Below are positions 27,501 through 41,470 of a stretch of 64,000 nucleotides of DNA, one piece after another. The stretch's first letter is position 1. Every line of letters starts with the position of its first letter. Where the stretch lies: positions 254,601-318,600 of the forward strand of contig JACAXG010000009.1 in the NCBI GenBank assembly GCA_018881555.1. Direction: 5' to 3'. The notes beneath the pieces were generated by a model, which was not told where the DNA came from, made no database searches, and saw nothing but the letters and a program-made list of their open reading frames with translations. The DNA is from Amblyornis subalaris (taxonomy: Eukaryota > Chordata > Aves > Passeriformes > Ptilonorhynchidae). A program made the translations under genes and the position numbers.

Positions 27501-30500
27501 GGAGCTAGTGAATGTGGCCAGTTTTCTTTTCCCTGCATAATTATCCCATGTTTGTATTCTATCTAGTCAAGCAGGTGACTACACTGGAAATGTCTAGTTG
27601 AATTGCTATATGAGAATAACATGCAAAAAATTATTTTCTAATGTGATAAAACACTTGAAACAAAAATAAAATTAAGAAAAAAGGAGAAAACACAAAACCA
27701 AAGAGCAATTACATGAAAAGAGAAATATCTTGCTGAAGATGTGTCCTACTTGCTTAGGTCAGGAGTGTTTTAAGCACATGTAACTTTGTGTTTCTCTAAC
27801 AAACTACAAAGAATTTGGATCATGGTTGGTATTTCCAACAGCAGGTGCTTACATAGTTTTAGACACAAATGACAACATCCAAGTATGGCTTATGTCACAG
27901 TCAAAGGAAGAAAAAACTAAACTAAACTACATATTTGAACAAAATTAATTTCTCAAATTTCATATCCTCAGTGTTTTTTTCATAAAATGACTGTTGATCA
28001 ACAGATCAACATTCATGGCAAGCTTTTGAAAAATACTTACATTATTACGCAACTTTCAAATATTACAGAAGATTTGTGAACTGAAGAGTGGTAACGTTCA
28101 TTAAATGTGATCACTATAAGTTATATTCATTTAAATTTATTTGATATTTTCATTTAAATTTATTAATGCTATTATAGACCCTGAAGGGACTGTCTGAAAC
28201 AGCTTTGTCTTTTTTGCCCTGCATTTCTTGATATTTATTTTGCAATGGAAGTGAAAAAAAATAATTCCTTTGAGATGTAGGACCAAAGTTTTTGTTTATT
28301 TCCATCATTTCCATTTTTTTACCTGTGTTCTGAACCATGTTACTGTCTAGCCCTTCAGTCCTCTGTCTTTAGATGGTAGTAAGGAGGCTTCTTTTAGTCA
28401 TCTTTTTTCCTGTCTTGTCTATTTTATTTGAACATAATTGAAGGCCAGAATTCTCTCTTCTTTTTTTCTTTTTTTCCCAAATATTGCTTAGCCCAGAGAT
28501 GCTTGATACTAGCTGGTGTCATGAAAAGGTGTTGCAAGACAAACAACTCACAATCTCACAATTTCTGCTAATAAGTCCATATAATTTATAATGTGCCTTT
28601 TCTTGAGTGCCTTTTTTCCTTATGGAATTCAAAGCTGTTCAATGCGCAGAGAGCAATTTCACTGGAGAAAGCTCTGGAAGGCTCTGTACTGAAAGGCACT
28701 GTTAATTTCTTTTTTGTTAGCTCAGTTTTCTGCATTTAGGACTCAGCATATGCAAAAGCACCTATTGAATCCTCTGTAGTGGATATCTACTAATCAATAG
28801 GCAATTTTGCTCTTGCTGAGTCCAAATGGAAAATGACACAGCAGAAAAATTTGCAAGGCTAAAACTTGCAGTCCTTAGTTGTTCTTACCTTTATTTAATC
28901 ACACTTCTAAATAAGCCGGAGGAACTGCAGGATTTATTTTCCTACGTTTCTCTTATTGTTGAGTTTATCTGGGAGGTTATTTCACGCTCTTACCCAGAAA
29001 ACAAGAAAGAGGCAGGTATCAAACTAACATGACCATCCTAATCATCCAAACTAACTGACCATCCAGTAAGTTTTCAAAATGTTGATAACCACATTACACC
29101 AACAATCTGCATATTTGGCCCTTGGTAAGAGACTTCAACAGTCATTAAAAAAATATAAAAGCTCATCCTGGATGCAGCCTCAATATTTCTGAAGCAGATA
29201 ATTTTCATTGGATTGCAAAAAACCAAAAAGTCAGAAAGAACTTGCAGAGGGATGAGGCAGGTCAAGGCAATTCTCTCCTCTGATCAGGCAAGGATTTAGA
29301 AAAAAGGGTTAAGCATTGCTGCCCGTCTTTCTGCCCTCTTCATAAAATCTCAGACTAAAAAGTTGCAAGTCCTTACTTCTCATGAGCTTCCTTTACTTCC
29401 TCTGGGGCTTGGAAAGGCTTTTTCCAAAGCAGGAAGATTTTGAAAACGTTTTAGTTGGAGATTGAGTTGACAATATGAAATTTTCTTCATGTTCCTTTGC
29501 AAAGAAGTTCTATGAAGAAAACAATTCTTCAGAGGTTAGAAGTTTTATCACACTGTTTCTTCATGTGTTTCAGCAAACTTCTGTTCTCTTTCTTCAATTA
29601 GGGCAGTCCTGAGATTTTTTCAGAGATGAATATCCTTTTTAAAAATACTTTTTATAAAGGATTTCAATTTTTTTTTAAATTATTTTTTTGTCCCACCACC
29701 ATCTGCCATCTAGTCCCTCCAAGTGCAAGACATGCAGGATTACTGAAGCTTTATTGTACCAGGCAAAATATGAGAGGGTAAGAGGAAAGAAAGTTAGAGT
29801 GGCACATGAAGATGATGAACCTGACTTTCAGCAAAGACTGAGACACCTCTCACTCTGGTGGCAGACAGTGACCTTGGGGTCATTAAAATGAGTGGGATAA
29901 AAGCACTATTTAAAGCCACTTGATTCCCTACAGATGTGAACCATTCCTGCACAATTCCTGAGATCCAGGCAGACAAAATGTGAATTACCTCATTTCTGTT
30001 TGCTACTTATTAAATGTGAGAGCATTTTGAACATAATAGGATTGGGTATTTTGAGCTGGTCCATTCCAGTCCTCAGGAGAATTATAGAAGAGCAGCTCTC
30101 CAGTGCACATCTCCACTGGATATGGATGTTCTTGCATATCTCCAGTGAATCTTCCCAGAGAAATATGCCTTTGGAGCATCTTTCCAGACCCTGCTTCAAG
30201 TATCTCTTCATTATTCATTTTGAGAATATGTGACCTTATGAAAAGCCAGCTTTTCAAATACGGGGACATAATTAGAACCTCTGAATTCTGCATTTGTACA
30301 TTCAAACCTGGCACCAAGGGTGTTAGCAGCTGCACAGGCAAATAAAAAGAACAGTTGTGCATTTTAGCACAGCACCTGTCTTTGGCAAAGGTAACTTTAC
30401 CTTGCTAAGGAGAATTACTGAAGGTAAGCAGAGAGTGTGTTTGTGATTTGGAAGTCATTTGCCTCTTTCTATCTGTCTCTAATACAAATATAAAAATCTC

Positions 30501-31133
30501 CTTCATAATTTCTGAGTGTGGAAGTTGCTGTTGTTTATTTGTTAAAAGTCATTATGACCCTTGCAAATACACCCAGAAACTCAGCTCTTTGGTCTGAATT
30601 TAAGATATTTTTCTCAGTTTAGGATTCATCAGTGTGAAATACCTTCTTAAAGGAAAGTTTATTAGCATTAAAAGTCTCTATTCCATCAGCAGTTAGCTTT
30701 CCTATATGAAGAATCCTTACACCCCACACAGTCCAAATTTCCCCAGTGCAACCAGCTCTCCTGGGTAAAATAGTGAAGGCTTAAAAAATCTAAATGATCC
30801 CCCCAAGCACAAGTTGCTCATCACTGACTGATCAGTGGGGTATTTAGAAGTGAAACCTCTCTTCCTCCTCTGTCAACCTTCCCCTCTCAAGTTTTCCTCC
30901 ATTCTAAGCTTAAGAAATGTTTCCAGTCATAACATCGGATGAGGCTGTGGCACAAGTTTGGTCTGGATAAGAACACACAGTCATGTTTGCGCCCAATTAC
31001 CCAAGCACTGTCAGAAGCAGAAGCTGACTTTCTGCACTTAAGTCAGCTGTGGGAAGAAAGACAAGATGTTAGTGGGCATAAAGTCTGCTCATATAGGGTA
31101 GACCTGTTTTTAACAAACAGTAGTGTTTACGGG
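15551..31133. other. Long unassigned intergenic stretch
   Basis: About 15.6 kb with no gene, LTR or LINE that I can recognise. All frames are about 100 codons or fewer and lack familiar domains. Single uncalled bases occur at 21466 and 27121. Degraded ancient repeats or regulatory elements may be present but cannot be separated from unique DNA by eye. Confidence 0.5.
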
Positions 31134-31222
31134 ATATATAAATATATAAAAATCTATAAAAATATATACAAATATATATATTTATATATATAAAAATATA
31201 AATATACATAAATATATATATG
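31134..31222. repeat. AT-rich simple repeat (TATAAATA-like)
   Basis: Irregular tandem units of TATAAATA, TATAAAAA and TATATA for about 90 bases. Microsatellite-like, with no other signal. Confidence 0.9.
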
Positions 31223-33648
31223 TTTGGCTTTGTTTTGTTTGTGCTTTTTTGGGTGTTATTTTAAATACAAATCCATTCCATGATCTGGTTTGCACACAAN
31301 CACAAAAACAATTGTGTTGGTACAACTGTGACATGAAGGCAGGGACAGCTGGGAATGTGCAGAGCTGGGATTCCTTCTCATGTCTCCAGAGTATGCATTT
31401 ATGACCTCAGTCTCTGTACAATGACACCTTTAATAAGTGACATAGAAGGAGCAGTCTCTGGCCAGTTTCCCTCCCCAGTTTAAAAAATCTTTCTTCTGCC
31501 ACAGCAATCTATCTGCCTGTATTTTAGCACACCGACAAACTCCTTAGTTTCTACTATGGAGTGATGTAATTAACACAGGTATGTTTATTGTGCAGGAGGA
31601 ACCTTACAGATCACAGTAAATACATTTAGACAATTAATGCATTACTTGTGCTTCCATATCCCCATGCAACACAGGCATTTTAATACTGTCTTCCATTTCA
31701 GGGTAACAATACATAATGCAGTCAAGGTGGAAACTGATGCATAGCGATTTATACCTTTGTGCCTACAATTTCCATGAGGATTGGTAGGTGAGGGGGAGAA
31801 ATCTGGTATTGGTACAGGTGGCGTTAGTAACTAAAGCTAAAGCATGTCCTAAATAATTGTCTTATTAAGTTTCTCCAAGCTCATGAGGTAGACAGAGATA
31901 TGACTATAGCTCACTGAATACATCTGGTAAAGTGAGGAAAAACAGAAAATAATGTCCAGGTTTAGCCTAAAAATCTTACAGTTGTTTTGACACACCAGAA
32001 AAGTTATGTGTCAGCAGTAGAGTAGTTTTCTGAGGATTTGGCTGCTACTGATTTCGTTATGCCTTAACTTAGGGCTGAAGTGACCTGTTTTTCTGAGGAA
32101 TAAAAAAAAAAAAAAAGAAGAAAATCCCCAAAAGAAATGTCATAAAGGAAGTGATTTAGCTAAGAGTAAAGTGGCTTTTAAACAGAATGCAAGTATTTTA
32201 AATCATCTGTGTGCCAGTATGACACATTATCTTTAAATCAATTACCATTTTTTCTCTTTTCCTCATTACTTCTGCTCTTCCGCCCATAGTATGAATTACC
32301 ATGCATCCCTGCAGTTCCCAGAGACGGCAAAACCTGATTTCAGCTGCACACAGCTATTTCCAAAGGTCTTGAGGAAAAGATGCTGCTGGCAAGGTGATAT
32401 ACTGGAGGTTTGCTGACCATTGTCCAGGTCTGTCTGGAACTCAATTAATCTATGAGCCATTAAGTAAATGGCTGTTTCCCTGTTTCTCTGAAGTATCAAT
32501 ACATCAATGCAGTCTGCTTGGGATCTAAGCCATTAAAATAATAGAGTTGGAAGTACCTACACATTTATCATTTTCAGGGAATTCAGCCTCATACCTTGCT
32601 CTTCTCATTAGAAAGAAGACAAATCATATTTGCTTCTGTTTTCTTTTATTTCTTTTGTTTTTTCCCTCCTATTTATATTCCCCCATCCTTCCTTCTGGAA
32701 ACTTTCCCAGAATAGCATCCCCTCTCCTTACTTGCCTTGCTCTGGGAAGCACCATATTGCCAGCTGGCTTCCCAGGGGAGTTGAGGCAGCCAGATTTATT
32801 GCAACAAGGCAACCTGAGCTATTCTCTTGTCTGGTCTGTGAGTGAACAGGAACAGCAAAGCCTTTCTCATCAGCTCCCTATGTCACAAACACCTTTGACA
32901 ATTTCTGATCACCTAATGTACCATTTAGCCAGTGCAAGCATTTTGTTTGTCAAAAGACCAGAAAATTATATTTGGCAATTAAGACATCAATTAATAGAAA
33001 GCTGTCTATGGTAGGTACTTCTGCATCTTATGTGGCTGTTATATGTCACCAACCCACAAGCTTTCACTCACCTATGCTTAAACAGTGCCTCACAGTGCAC
33101 TAAAAAGAGACTCCAAAATTAGTTATTATTTATTTACTGTTAAATTATTTTTTTTCTTTTGCTATTGGAATGAAAAAGATGAGTATGTGAGGAAAATCTG
33201 TATACTGATAATTTTACCAATTTATCTTAGTTAAGAACGCAGGTTTTGGCCTTGCCTTCTTTCATCCTGTGTGTTTCACACTTCCTGTCTTCACACTGTT
33301 TTGCCTCTGGGGTGATGAGTAGATACTTTACTTGTTCAGGCTTTGCCTATAGCTTGTCTCATGCTTAGATTACAAATGTCTTCTGCAATTTTCCTTCTGG
33401 ATNGCAAAAGGTGCAAGAATGACATGAATGTCTATCTGTAGGCTTGCAAATGCAAAACAACCCAAAGGGAAATGGCTTCTATTCACTTGCTAAATTAAGT
33501 AAGGCTTCTCTGTGTCTCATTTATTCCTTCTATAAAAAGAAAGGTGCTTGCCTTCTTTGTCTGGAACAAACAAGTTCCTTTTTTACATGGTCTCGGATAT
33601 TTTGATGTTTTCCTGTATCTTTATTTCCAGGCTGCTTATAAAAACAAA
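31223..33648. other. Unassigned intergenic DNA
   Basis: Nothing recognised. A 155-codon frame at 32547-33014 has low-complexity hydrophobic content near its start and no known domain. I do not treat it as a gene. Confidence 0.55.
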
Positions 33649-34162
33649 TGTCTGTATTCTGTAGTCGTGCCCCAAACAGCATCAAGAAACCAATGCTTCT
33701 GAACTTTCAGTCAAGATGCTTCTTGCTTCCACTGACGAAACCCTGTAGAGGCTGCCAGCTGGTCTGGGGGTCTCATGGAAACAAGCTTGGATGACTTCGA
33801 CCTGGACCAAATTGTCCTGTACCCATGAGAGTTTCAAAGTATCCAAGCTGGAAGAAGACAGAACAGCAAGAACAGCAAGAACGGGAAGAGATAACTACAA
33901 CAAAGGACTGTTAGCTAAGTTTTGCTGAAATGTATGAAATATTGTTATGTCCAATGAAGTTAGAACGGATATTTGCTGTAACCAATAGAACTTAGACAAG
34001 AAGAGCAATAGGGGTATAAAAGCGGCCATTGTAAAATAGAGACAGCTTCCCTTTTGCTTTTACCTCTTAGGCTTCTAGCTTTTAGCTCTGCCACTGTTAA
34101 ATAAAGAACTTTNATTTCTTAGCCTCTGCAAGCTTCATTCTTTGCATCCATCTCAACTTCCA
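33649..34162 (+). mobile_element. Probable solo LTR of an endogenous retrovirus
   Basis: A promoter-like TATAAAA (34015-34021, in a GC-flanked context GGGGTATAAAAGCGG) is followed about 80 bp later by AATAAA (34100-34105), the compact U3-R-U5 layout of an LTR. The proposed ends are TGTCTG and ACTTCCA. A 4-bp repeat CAAA flanks them (33645-33648 and 34163-34166), but this is short and A-rich, so the ends are less secure than those of the LTRs with 5-bp duplications. A 10-bp unit (AACAGCAAGA) repeats about 2.5 times near 33860-33884 in the U3 region. No internal genes adjoin it. Confidence 0.65.
34015..34021 (+). promoter_or_regulatory. TATA box of the LTR
   Basis: TATAAAA with GC-rich flanks, 80 bp upstream of AATAAA. 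Position and context fit an LTR core promoter. Confidence 0.6.
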
Positions 34163-35908
34163 CAAAACCCCTAAACTCAAACTTATGCAAACTCTGTCAT
34201 AATTCATGCTGGCCCCTCCAGGCAAGTGCTGCTTCATGCTACATGCAAAGTAATGTCTTTTAATGGGCTTTCCTAAACCTATTTATTTCAAGTCTAACTC
34301 AAGAACTCTCATCTTTTGGTCATTACAGGTTTATTTTCTTTGAGTGGATTGAGCAATCAGCTGCAAGGTGTTTAATTTCCAGCTGGACTTAAACCATGAC
34401 AGTTGTTTTTCACATTCCCTGAGACAGCCACACTGTTTCTTAGCCTTCTCCCAAGACCTGAGTTTTTGTTTATAGCTGTCAGATAATGGCTCAAGCAGTA
34501 AAGAAATCAGAGGTTCGGATCATGCAGGTAAGTGAAAAGTAGCCTACCTGTAGCTATGCAAAAATTGGGAAGAATCAAAACTTTTAAAAGCAAAAGTTTT
34601 ACTTGAAAAAAAGGGATCATCAATAAGCAGGGATTCATCTGGAATAATGAAAAGAGACATGTTGTACCGTATCGTTAGCCTCCAGTCCTGCTTCCCTTCA
34701 CTGTCTCTCCTTGGGTGCTTTCAGTAACGTTTGTTCTTTGGCTCTGCTCCAGTGGTTGGTTTCCTCTCAATGACCATTTGAAATAAAATCAGATACCTGA
34801 AACACTGGCTGTGGCAAGTACAAATAACCATCTACAAAAACCAATATTTATTAGACCCTTGAAAATTACTTAGCAAACACAGAAGGGTTGCTACTTGATA
34901 TTTATTTTATTTTGAATGTAGAGAGCCAGAGTCTTTGGTGTTATCTTGAGCAGAAAATGTTTGGGTGTTTCAGAGCTGAAGGCACTGATTGCAGAATATA
35001 CGTCAGCACAGTCACAGCTAGGCTGTTCCTTGCTGTTTCCATAGAACAGTAAGGTTTTTTTCATTGCATCATTACAGCTGTATTATATCTAGGGATGGTG
35101 GAATTGGGGCTTCCCTTCAAAAATAGCGCAATTCAAATTCTGTGCTCTCACCAGCACTAGTACTAAATAAGGTCTGAAGGCAATGGAAATGTTTCACAGT
35201 GAATGAAGAGTGAGTAAAAGAGGATTTGGCTCAAGCACAGCCATTTGTAGCTTAGTAGTAGTTGCTGAACGTGGGACTGACCATTGCGACTCCTATGATG
35301 ACCGCTTGTTTACTTCCAAATATATTTTGCTATAGGTACTGTAGGTCCTCAGAAGTCTCTACACAGAATTTTCCAAATGATGTTAATGTAAAGAAATTTC
35401 CCATTCCTGCTTCAGAACCTCTGACAACAATCAACTGCAAACTCTTGAAATACTTTGTTTAAAATTTGATTTCTGTAAGTTCATACAACCCATTGTTGTC
35501 TCATTGGAGCCTTTAAAACATGTTATAACCATTCTGAGCTTTTAGGGGTTTTTTTTACAGTTGAAATAAGAATTAACACTTTAATCTGTTCTTTCGTGTT
35601 ACTTTAATTTAGTGTTAATTTTAGAATTATTTTGATTACAAAGAAAGATTAAAGATTAACTGAGTTCCCCTTTTATAGTAGCTGACTTTCCTTCTGGAGA
35701 AGAGCATCTAAGACAGTTTTATATTTTTTTTATAAAAAGACTACTTTCTTTCACTCTGTAAACTGATATTCTTACTAGTGGAAATGGTGGCTGAAAACAC
35801 TGAATAGCACATGTGCTGATTATCTGTAAAGTCCCATGAAACACTGTCGGCAATCACTCCATAAGCTTTTCATCTACTTCTAACCTTACATTCATCCGTA
35901 TGGGAAAG
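34163..35908. other. Unassigned intergenic DNA
   Basis: Nothing recognised in this stretch between two LTRs. Confidence 0.5.
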
Positions 35909-36800
35909 CGTCTCAGTTTTGAGACAAATTTAAGAGAGGACTCTCTGGAATGAAAACTCCTCTCCAAAAGGCTTCCAACAATCCCCTTCCACCAATAGGG
36001 AATGAATACTAGTAGATGAAAGTGAAAAATAAATTAAATGGTTTAGTAACAAAGAGAATGCCCGCCCAGAAGGCAAGGGAAATAAAATAAAAAAATAAAT
36101 AACTCTTAAGCACTAAACCGCCAGAACCCACTTCCTCCCACACACAAACAGATACAAAAAACCCCAAAAATATCTGGAGACAAGGGGGCAGTGCTGGAGG
36201 AATACCCCTTTCCCAACACATGGTCCAAGATGGTGCCAGCTTTTCATGCTGAGGGAAGCAGAACCTCCACGTAGGAATTCCAGCAGCAAGGGAAAACCTG
36301 GTGTCGACCTCTTTTTCTCACAGCGGTCATGGCACATGAATCAGCTGGGCTGGAGCCTTTCTGTGTGCTTTCTCTCCCCGGCTTGGCTCCCTGGGGCTTG
36401 GGAGTGGGGCGGAGCAGCTCCACTCCTGCTGATTCCGCTGGGTCTCAGAGTGGCAGCCTGTTCAGTTCAGCTCAAGGCAGCCACAAAAAAATGCTACTCC
36501 AGCTTCTTCAAGCCAGACAAAGGAAAAGTTTTTTGTCTGGGCCAAAAACCAAGTCAGCCAAGCAGAGAAAACCATGCTGCACAGCGGTGCAGGAACAACA
36601 CTGCACCAAGCTTCTCGCTCCAATTCCTGACCAGAAGGGAGAAAGAGCAACTCCCGGCCCTGCCCCCTGCCAGGATCTTGGATGGGCTTCCCAAGCATCA
36701 TGATGCCCCCGAGCCAGGAAGGGTGGGGGGGAGGGTTGAAAGAGAAAACAATAACAATTTTTGGGCACAAACTGGATGTGGGATAACAATTCCCAAGACA
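35909..36800 (-). mobile_element. LTR of the same family as 14836-15550
   Basis: Read on the minus strand it starts TGTCTTGGG, the same first nine bases as the LTR at 14836. It ends with a U5-like tail containing TTCACTTTC, GGTGGAAGGGG and TTTGTCTCAAAACTGAGAC, which lines up with the 14836 element's tail. The last two bases read CG on the plus strand where TG would be expected, consistent with one mutation. Flanking pentamers GAAAG (35904-35908) and GAAGG (36801-36805) match at four of five positions, as in an aged target-site duplication. The 200-codon frame at 36246-36848 overlaps the LTR and is regarded as fortuitous. No AATAAA survives in the expected place. Confidence 0.68.
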
Positions 36801-36805
36801 GAAGG

Positions 36806-39800
36806 TCAAACCACATCTTGGAGTGCTTTGGGAATTCTGCTTCTCTAAAGCTATTGTTTCCATTAATTACTTTATCAGAACTGAGCTTCTGTAGCTATTT
36901 CAGGTGTCCTTTTCACTCTGCCTGTCTGGGTGTCCAAGCGAGTAGCTCTCTGAAAAGCATGCATTGTTTGACTGTTGGAGGCTCTGTCTAAGGATGGACA
37001 CAGCAAACCATGCTGAAGAAAATAGAAAACCCCCCTTGACTTCAGTGGGATGTGAGTTAGATCAGGCTGAAACAAATATCTTTGTGGCTTGAAGCAGGTT
37101 GACTTTTTTATATTTATATATATTTGCTTTCATCTGCCTGTGACTAAAAAAAAAAAATCCTTGAGGAGTAAGCTGGTTTCTGTTGGCAAGTTACACTTGC
37201 ACAAGCAAAGAAGGATATGATGCCAAGCCATTGTAGTGATGTTTTATTTGAAGTGGATACCTGCACACTGGGAGCTGACTTGCAACCAACCATTCATTCC
37301 TCAATTCAGTTCAAATTAAAAAGATTTAATTGGTATGATAAGCTATACAAATGGATCCCAAGGATTAAAGAGGAAGATCTTTCAGATACATGTTACAGGA
37401 TAGGTCTAGTCTACTCATCTATGTTTAGAAGATTTTGGTCTCTAGCACACATTTAGCTACTATTAGATTAGTCCACCCCTCATCTGATATGAAGTTAATG
37501 TGTGTGTTTTCTGTATAGACTATGCAAATTTTTCCTTGGTTTGTGTATAGATGTATGAATAATTATGTTTTCATGAGTGTGAAGTTTGTTCCTATCAACC
37601 TTCAGCAGAATAATTTCTTGCAGGTCATTGTGTTTTGGACATTGAAATGGAAGCCACATCTTTATCTTCCCACTGTCACTTTGTTTGCAAGGTTTCCCTA
37701 ACTGAAGAAGCCATGGTCCAAATGCATACATTAAGACGAAAACATTTCAAACAAGTGGCTCTGTTTCTTACGAAAAACTTTTTGAGACAGGTAACCCTTT
37801 CCTAAAACATATGAATATCTAAATTCTGGAAAATTCATCCCAAAGGAGATTCAGCTCTGAAATACAAAACTAAAAATTTACACTTTTTAAAAAAAGTGTT
37901 TTTTCTGAAGTAAACATCAATTGTGTTGGTAGACCAGAATATTTTTTAACATAGTAAAAATGCTGAAGCACTTTTTGCCATTCATAGTTCATTATATGCC
38001 ATAATGCAGCTGAAATGTCACTTCATTTTTCTCTTGGTACCAATTGTAATCTTGGAAGTCTGTCCAGTAAACAAAAAATGTACCAGGAAAGAGCATTTAC
38101 ATCTAGGTGTGCCAAATAGTTTCCCTAGGCAACTAATTCTTTTCCCTTTTTCCACCTTCCAATACCTTCAGTAAAACTTCTCCAAACATGTACTAGGTCA
38201 AGTACTTTGACGGTAGTACCTGCAAAGAAAACATCTCTTACTGATGAACTTCAACCTTTTCATAGTTTTTGAAGACACCTTAACTGACCTGAAAGTAAAC
38301 ATGGATAGTATAATAGAGAATCCCTTGGCAATAAGAAAAAGCCAAATGTGGAAAATGCATTGGAACTAAATGCTAGAAGTGTTGCTGCTCAATTGACTAT
38401 TTGACATTAGTACCAATCATGATGACCTCTAAGAGATGCACTCTGAGAGTTGCTGACAGTACCTAACACCCTTGTGCATTACTTGCTGTGGCCTCCCCAC
38501 ATGAAGAAGCGGCTGAAGTTTGAGCTGCCAGCTTGCAAAACTCAGGCTTCAGCATAGGGCAGGAGGGCAGGGGAGAAAGTAGGAAAGGGATTCCTTGCTC
38601 TCTTCCAAGGAGGACGAACTCTAAGTATATCTTTCTTCTCACTTCACTGAATTTGTTCTGTAGCTTTCTTTCGTGAAATTTTAAAGGCAGGATTTTGGTT
38701 GCTAAATTTTGTAAGGAAGACTGCTGAAAGCCCTGGTCCTTACCTTTGCACTTGCATTTATGTAATAGCTACACCAAGAGAATTTCTCTTTGGCTGAAAC
38801 ATCCCCTCTCCCTCATTCAAATATTTCTTTTTGTTTCTGTTGTCGTAGTGCCCATAGGCTTCAGTCATGGGTTACAGTTCTACTCTACTATACTCTGTGT
38901 AGTATAAATAAGAGAAATATAAATAAGAGAAAAAGGAAATCCTACCCCTACAGATTTAAACTTTATGCACTTGCAGCCCTTGAAACATCTGAGTTATAAA
39001 CACAGGTGATACACTAAAGAAGAAGGAAACAGTCTTTTAATCTGAGGTCATCTGAGTGATCACTGATACCATACAAATCTAAGTAGGAAATGAATTTTCA
39101 CCAATATATATTTTAAAATTCCCCTTTCCTGGGAAAAACTAAGAATATGAAGGCTACTTTGGTCTTGGATTTTTTCTTACAAGGAAAAGAAAACAAACAA
39201 CTAAACAGACTGAGAGATATCCTACAAGAGCCCTATTTCACAATGCAGAGAAGACTGGAGGCCACACCTCTGCAACTTTTTGGTGAGTGTACTGACCATT
39301 CTCCCCTCCAGGAACATTGCTCTCAGAGTCTCTCCCACAGTGCAATACTCAGCCAAAACATACTCCTGAGATAAGAAAGACTGGGAAATGCTGTGCTCCA
39401 CAACTTGCTGAACCAGCACTTGGACATGAACTGCAATATGCCTTAGATCTGCAAAACCTTTGAGAAAATTTCTACCAGAATAAGTAGTTCCTTCCCCAAG
39501 AAAAAGTTCTGTTTGAATTCACAAGGGATTTTTCCAGTAAGAAAAAGAAAGATTCATTAAAAACACGGAATTAGTTTTACCCATGATTTCTGTTGCAAAA
39601 CTGGCACTACCTAATGTGTTTCTTGTGTTTTCCACATAGTAAAGTAGCTTACCTATGGAGTCAGACCTGTTCATCTTCTGAGAAAGAGATAATCTGCTTA
39701 ACTGAACTGAAAAAATAGTAGTGTTAGACAGAGAGTGACTGGTGGAAACAAATGCATGCATATAAAGGCCATGTCAAACAAAGCAAAAGACACAAGTACC

Positions 39801-40701
39801 GTAAGGTACAATGATGTTAATTTGGAAACATTGAGACTTGAAAGAGACATCATAGGCTTGAAAGTTACCTCTCAGTCTGCTGGATGTGGAAACTCTGCTT
39901 TGATAGCATTCTGATAACAACTCCTGCATCTGCCTTGGTAAATACTGCAGAGAGAGGACAACTGCAAGATCCTATTGTATGCTGCTAAAGTGAATGCTAA
40001 TCAAGCTCCTGAAGCAGCCTTCCTAGTTCCAACTGGGGATGTTAAAAAAAAAGGAAACCTGTCCTGTAAATAAGAAACAAAAATAAAATCAAACACAGGA
40101 CTAACTTAACAACCTTCTATGATGAATTGTCAAAATACAGTTTCCCAAGGGGTTTACTTCNTCTGATATCTAGTTCAGCTTCCTAAGAACTGGTTCTGTT
40201 TTAAGAATCAATCTATGTATTTGGTGGAAGAAAAAAGCCAAGACAATTGTCAGCAACTCTTGATAACCAATTTTTGGAAATGTCCTTCTTGCAGCAAGTT
40301 GTGTTTAGCTTTATTCAGAAGCAAGCTAAGATTTAGATGCCACAGAGCATTGCTTAGAGCACCATGTGATGGTCTTGTGTTATTCCACAGACACAGGTAT
40401 AATTATGACTCCTTCTTTGAAAAAGCTTCCTCTGCTCCTCACCTCCATATACATTACAGCAATGTCTGTCTACCTGCAGAGATCCTCAAAAACAGTTTCA
40501 AAGGGAGTTGCTTGATCCTGTCACCTCAAAGGCTCTTCAGCCCTGAGACTATTCCTCATCTCTCACCACCAGCAGAGAGCTCAGTGTGGTGCAGGACTGA
40601 GGAAGGACATCCAGCTCTCCAGTCTGAACTTCTGGGATTTACCTTCCTGACAGTGTGCTTCCCTAAGAAGAAAAAGGATAGAGACATCTGCAGCTACCAC
40701 T
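36806..40701. other. Unassigned intergenic DNA
   Basis: No gene or repeat family recognised, apart from a short TATATTTATATATAT run near 37107-37125. A 175-codon frame at 40215-40742 runs into the CR1 element at its end and shows no known domain. Confidence 0.5.
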
Positions 40702-41470
40702 CACAGAATCATGAAATCATTTCAGTTGANAAAGACCTTTAAGATGCTGAAGTACAACCTTTAACCCAGGACTGCCAAATTCACCACTAAACCATGTTCC
40801 TAAGAACCACAACTACATTTCTTTCAAATATCTCCTGGGATGGTAACACTAGCACTTCCCTGGAAAGCCTGTTTCAATGATTGACAACCCTTTCAGTGAA
40901 GAAATTTTTCCTAACATCCAATCTAAACCTCCCCTGGCACAACTTGAGTCTGTTTCCTCTTGTCCTGTCACTTGTTATGTGGAAGAAGAGACTGACCCCC
41001 ACCTCACCACAGATAGCTGTAGAGAGCAATAGAAGGTGTCCTCTCAGTCACCTTTCCTCCAGATTAAATAACTCCAGCTCCCTCAGCCATTCCTTGTAAT
41101 ACTTGTGATCCAGCTGCTTCACCATCTCTGTTGCCCTTTTCTTCCCACGCTCCAGTACCTCCATGCCTTTCCTGTAGTAGGGGCCCAAAACACAGGATTC
41201 AAGGTGTGGCTGAGTACAGGGGAACAATCACTGCCCTGGTCCTGCTGGCCACACTATTGCTGAAACAGGCCAGGTTGTCATTGGCCTTCTTGGCCACCTG
41301 GGCACACACTGGCTCTTATTCAGCTGCTCTCAACCATCACCCACAGGTCCTTATCCAACAAGCAGCTTTTCAGCCACACTTTCCCAAGCCTCCAACTTTC
41401 CCAAGTTCTCCATGGTGTTATGGTCACAGTGCAGGACCAAGAACATCATATGTCCTAGTATTGAATCCTA
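40702..41470 (-). mobile_element. CR1 LINE 3' end, 5'-truncated
   Basis: The plus strand begins CACAGAATCATGAAATCATTT, the complement of the CR1 3' tail. It continues with typical CR1 3' sequence in reverse orientation, including CCTCTTGTCCTGTCACTTG, CTCCAGCTCCCTCAGCCATTC, TTGGCCACCTGGGCACAC and CACCCACAGGTCCTTATCC. The insert lacks ORF1 and nearly all of ORF2, the usual result of incomplete reverse transcription. The upper boundary is approximate because similarity fades after about 41440. Confidence 0.92.

Noticed and set aside
32547..33014. 155-codon open frame
   Set aside because: A hydrophobic low-complexity start comes from a T-rich tract. There is no homology signal and no flanking exons.
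36246..36848. 200-codon open frame with overlapping frames on the other strand
   Set aside because: It overlaps the minus-strand LTR at 35909-36800 and runs past its end. There is no domain or splice context.
40215..40742. 175-codon open frame
   Set aside because: Its 3' end is CR1 tail sequence and the remainder has no recognisable domain, so it is probably fortuitous.
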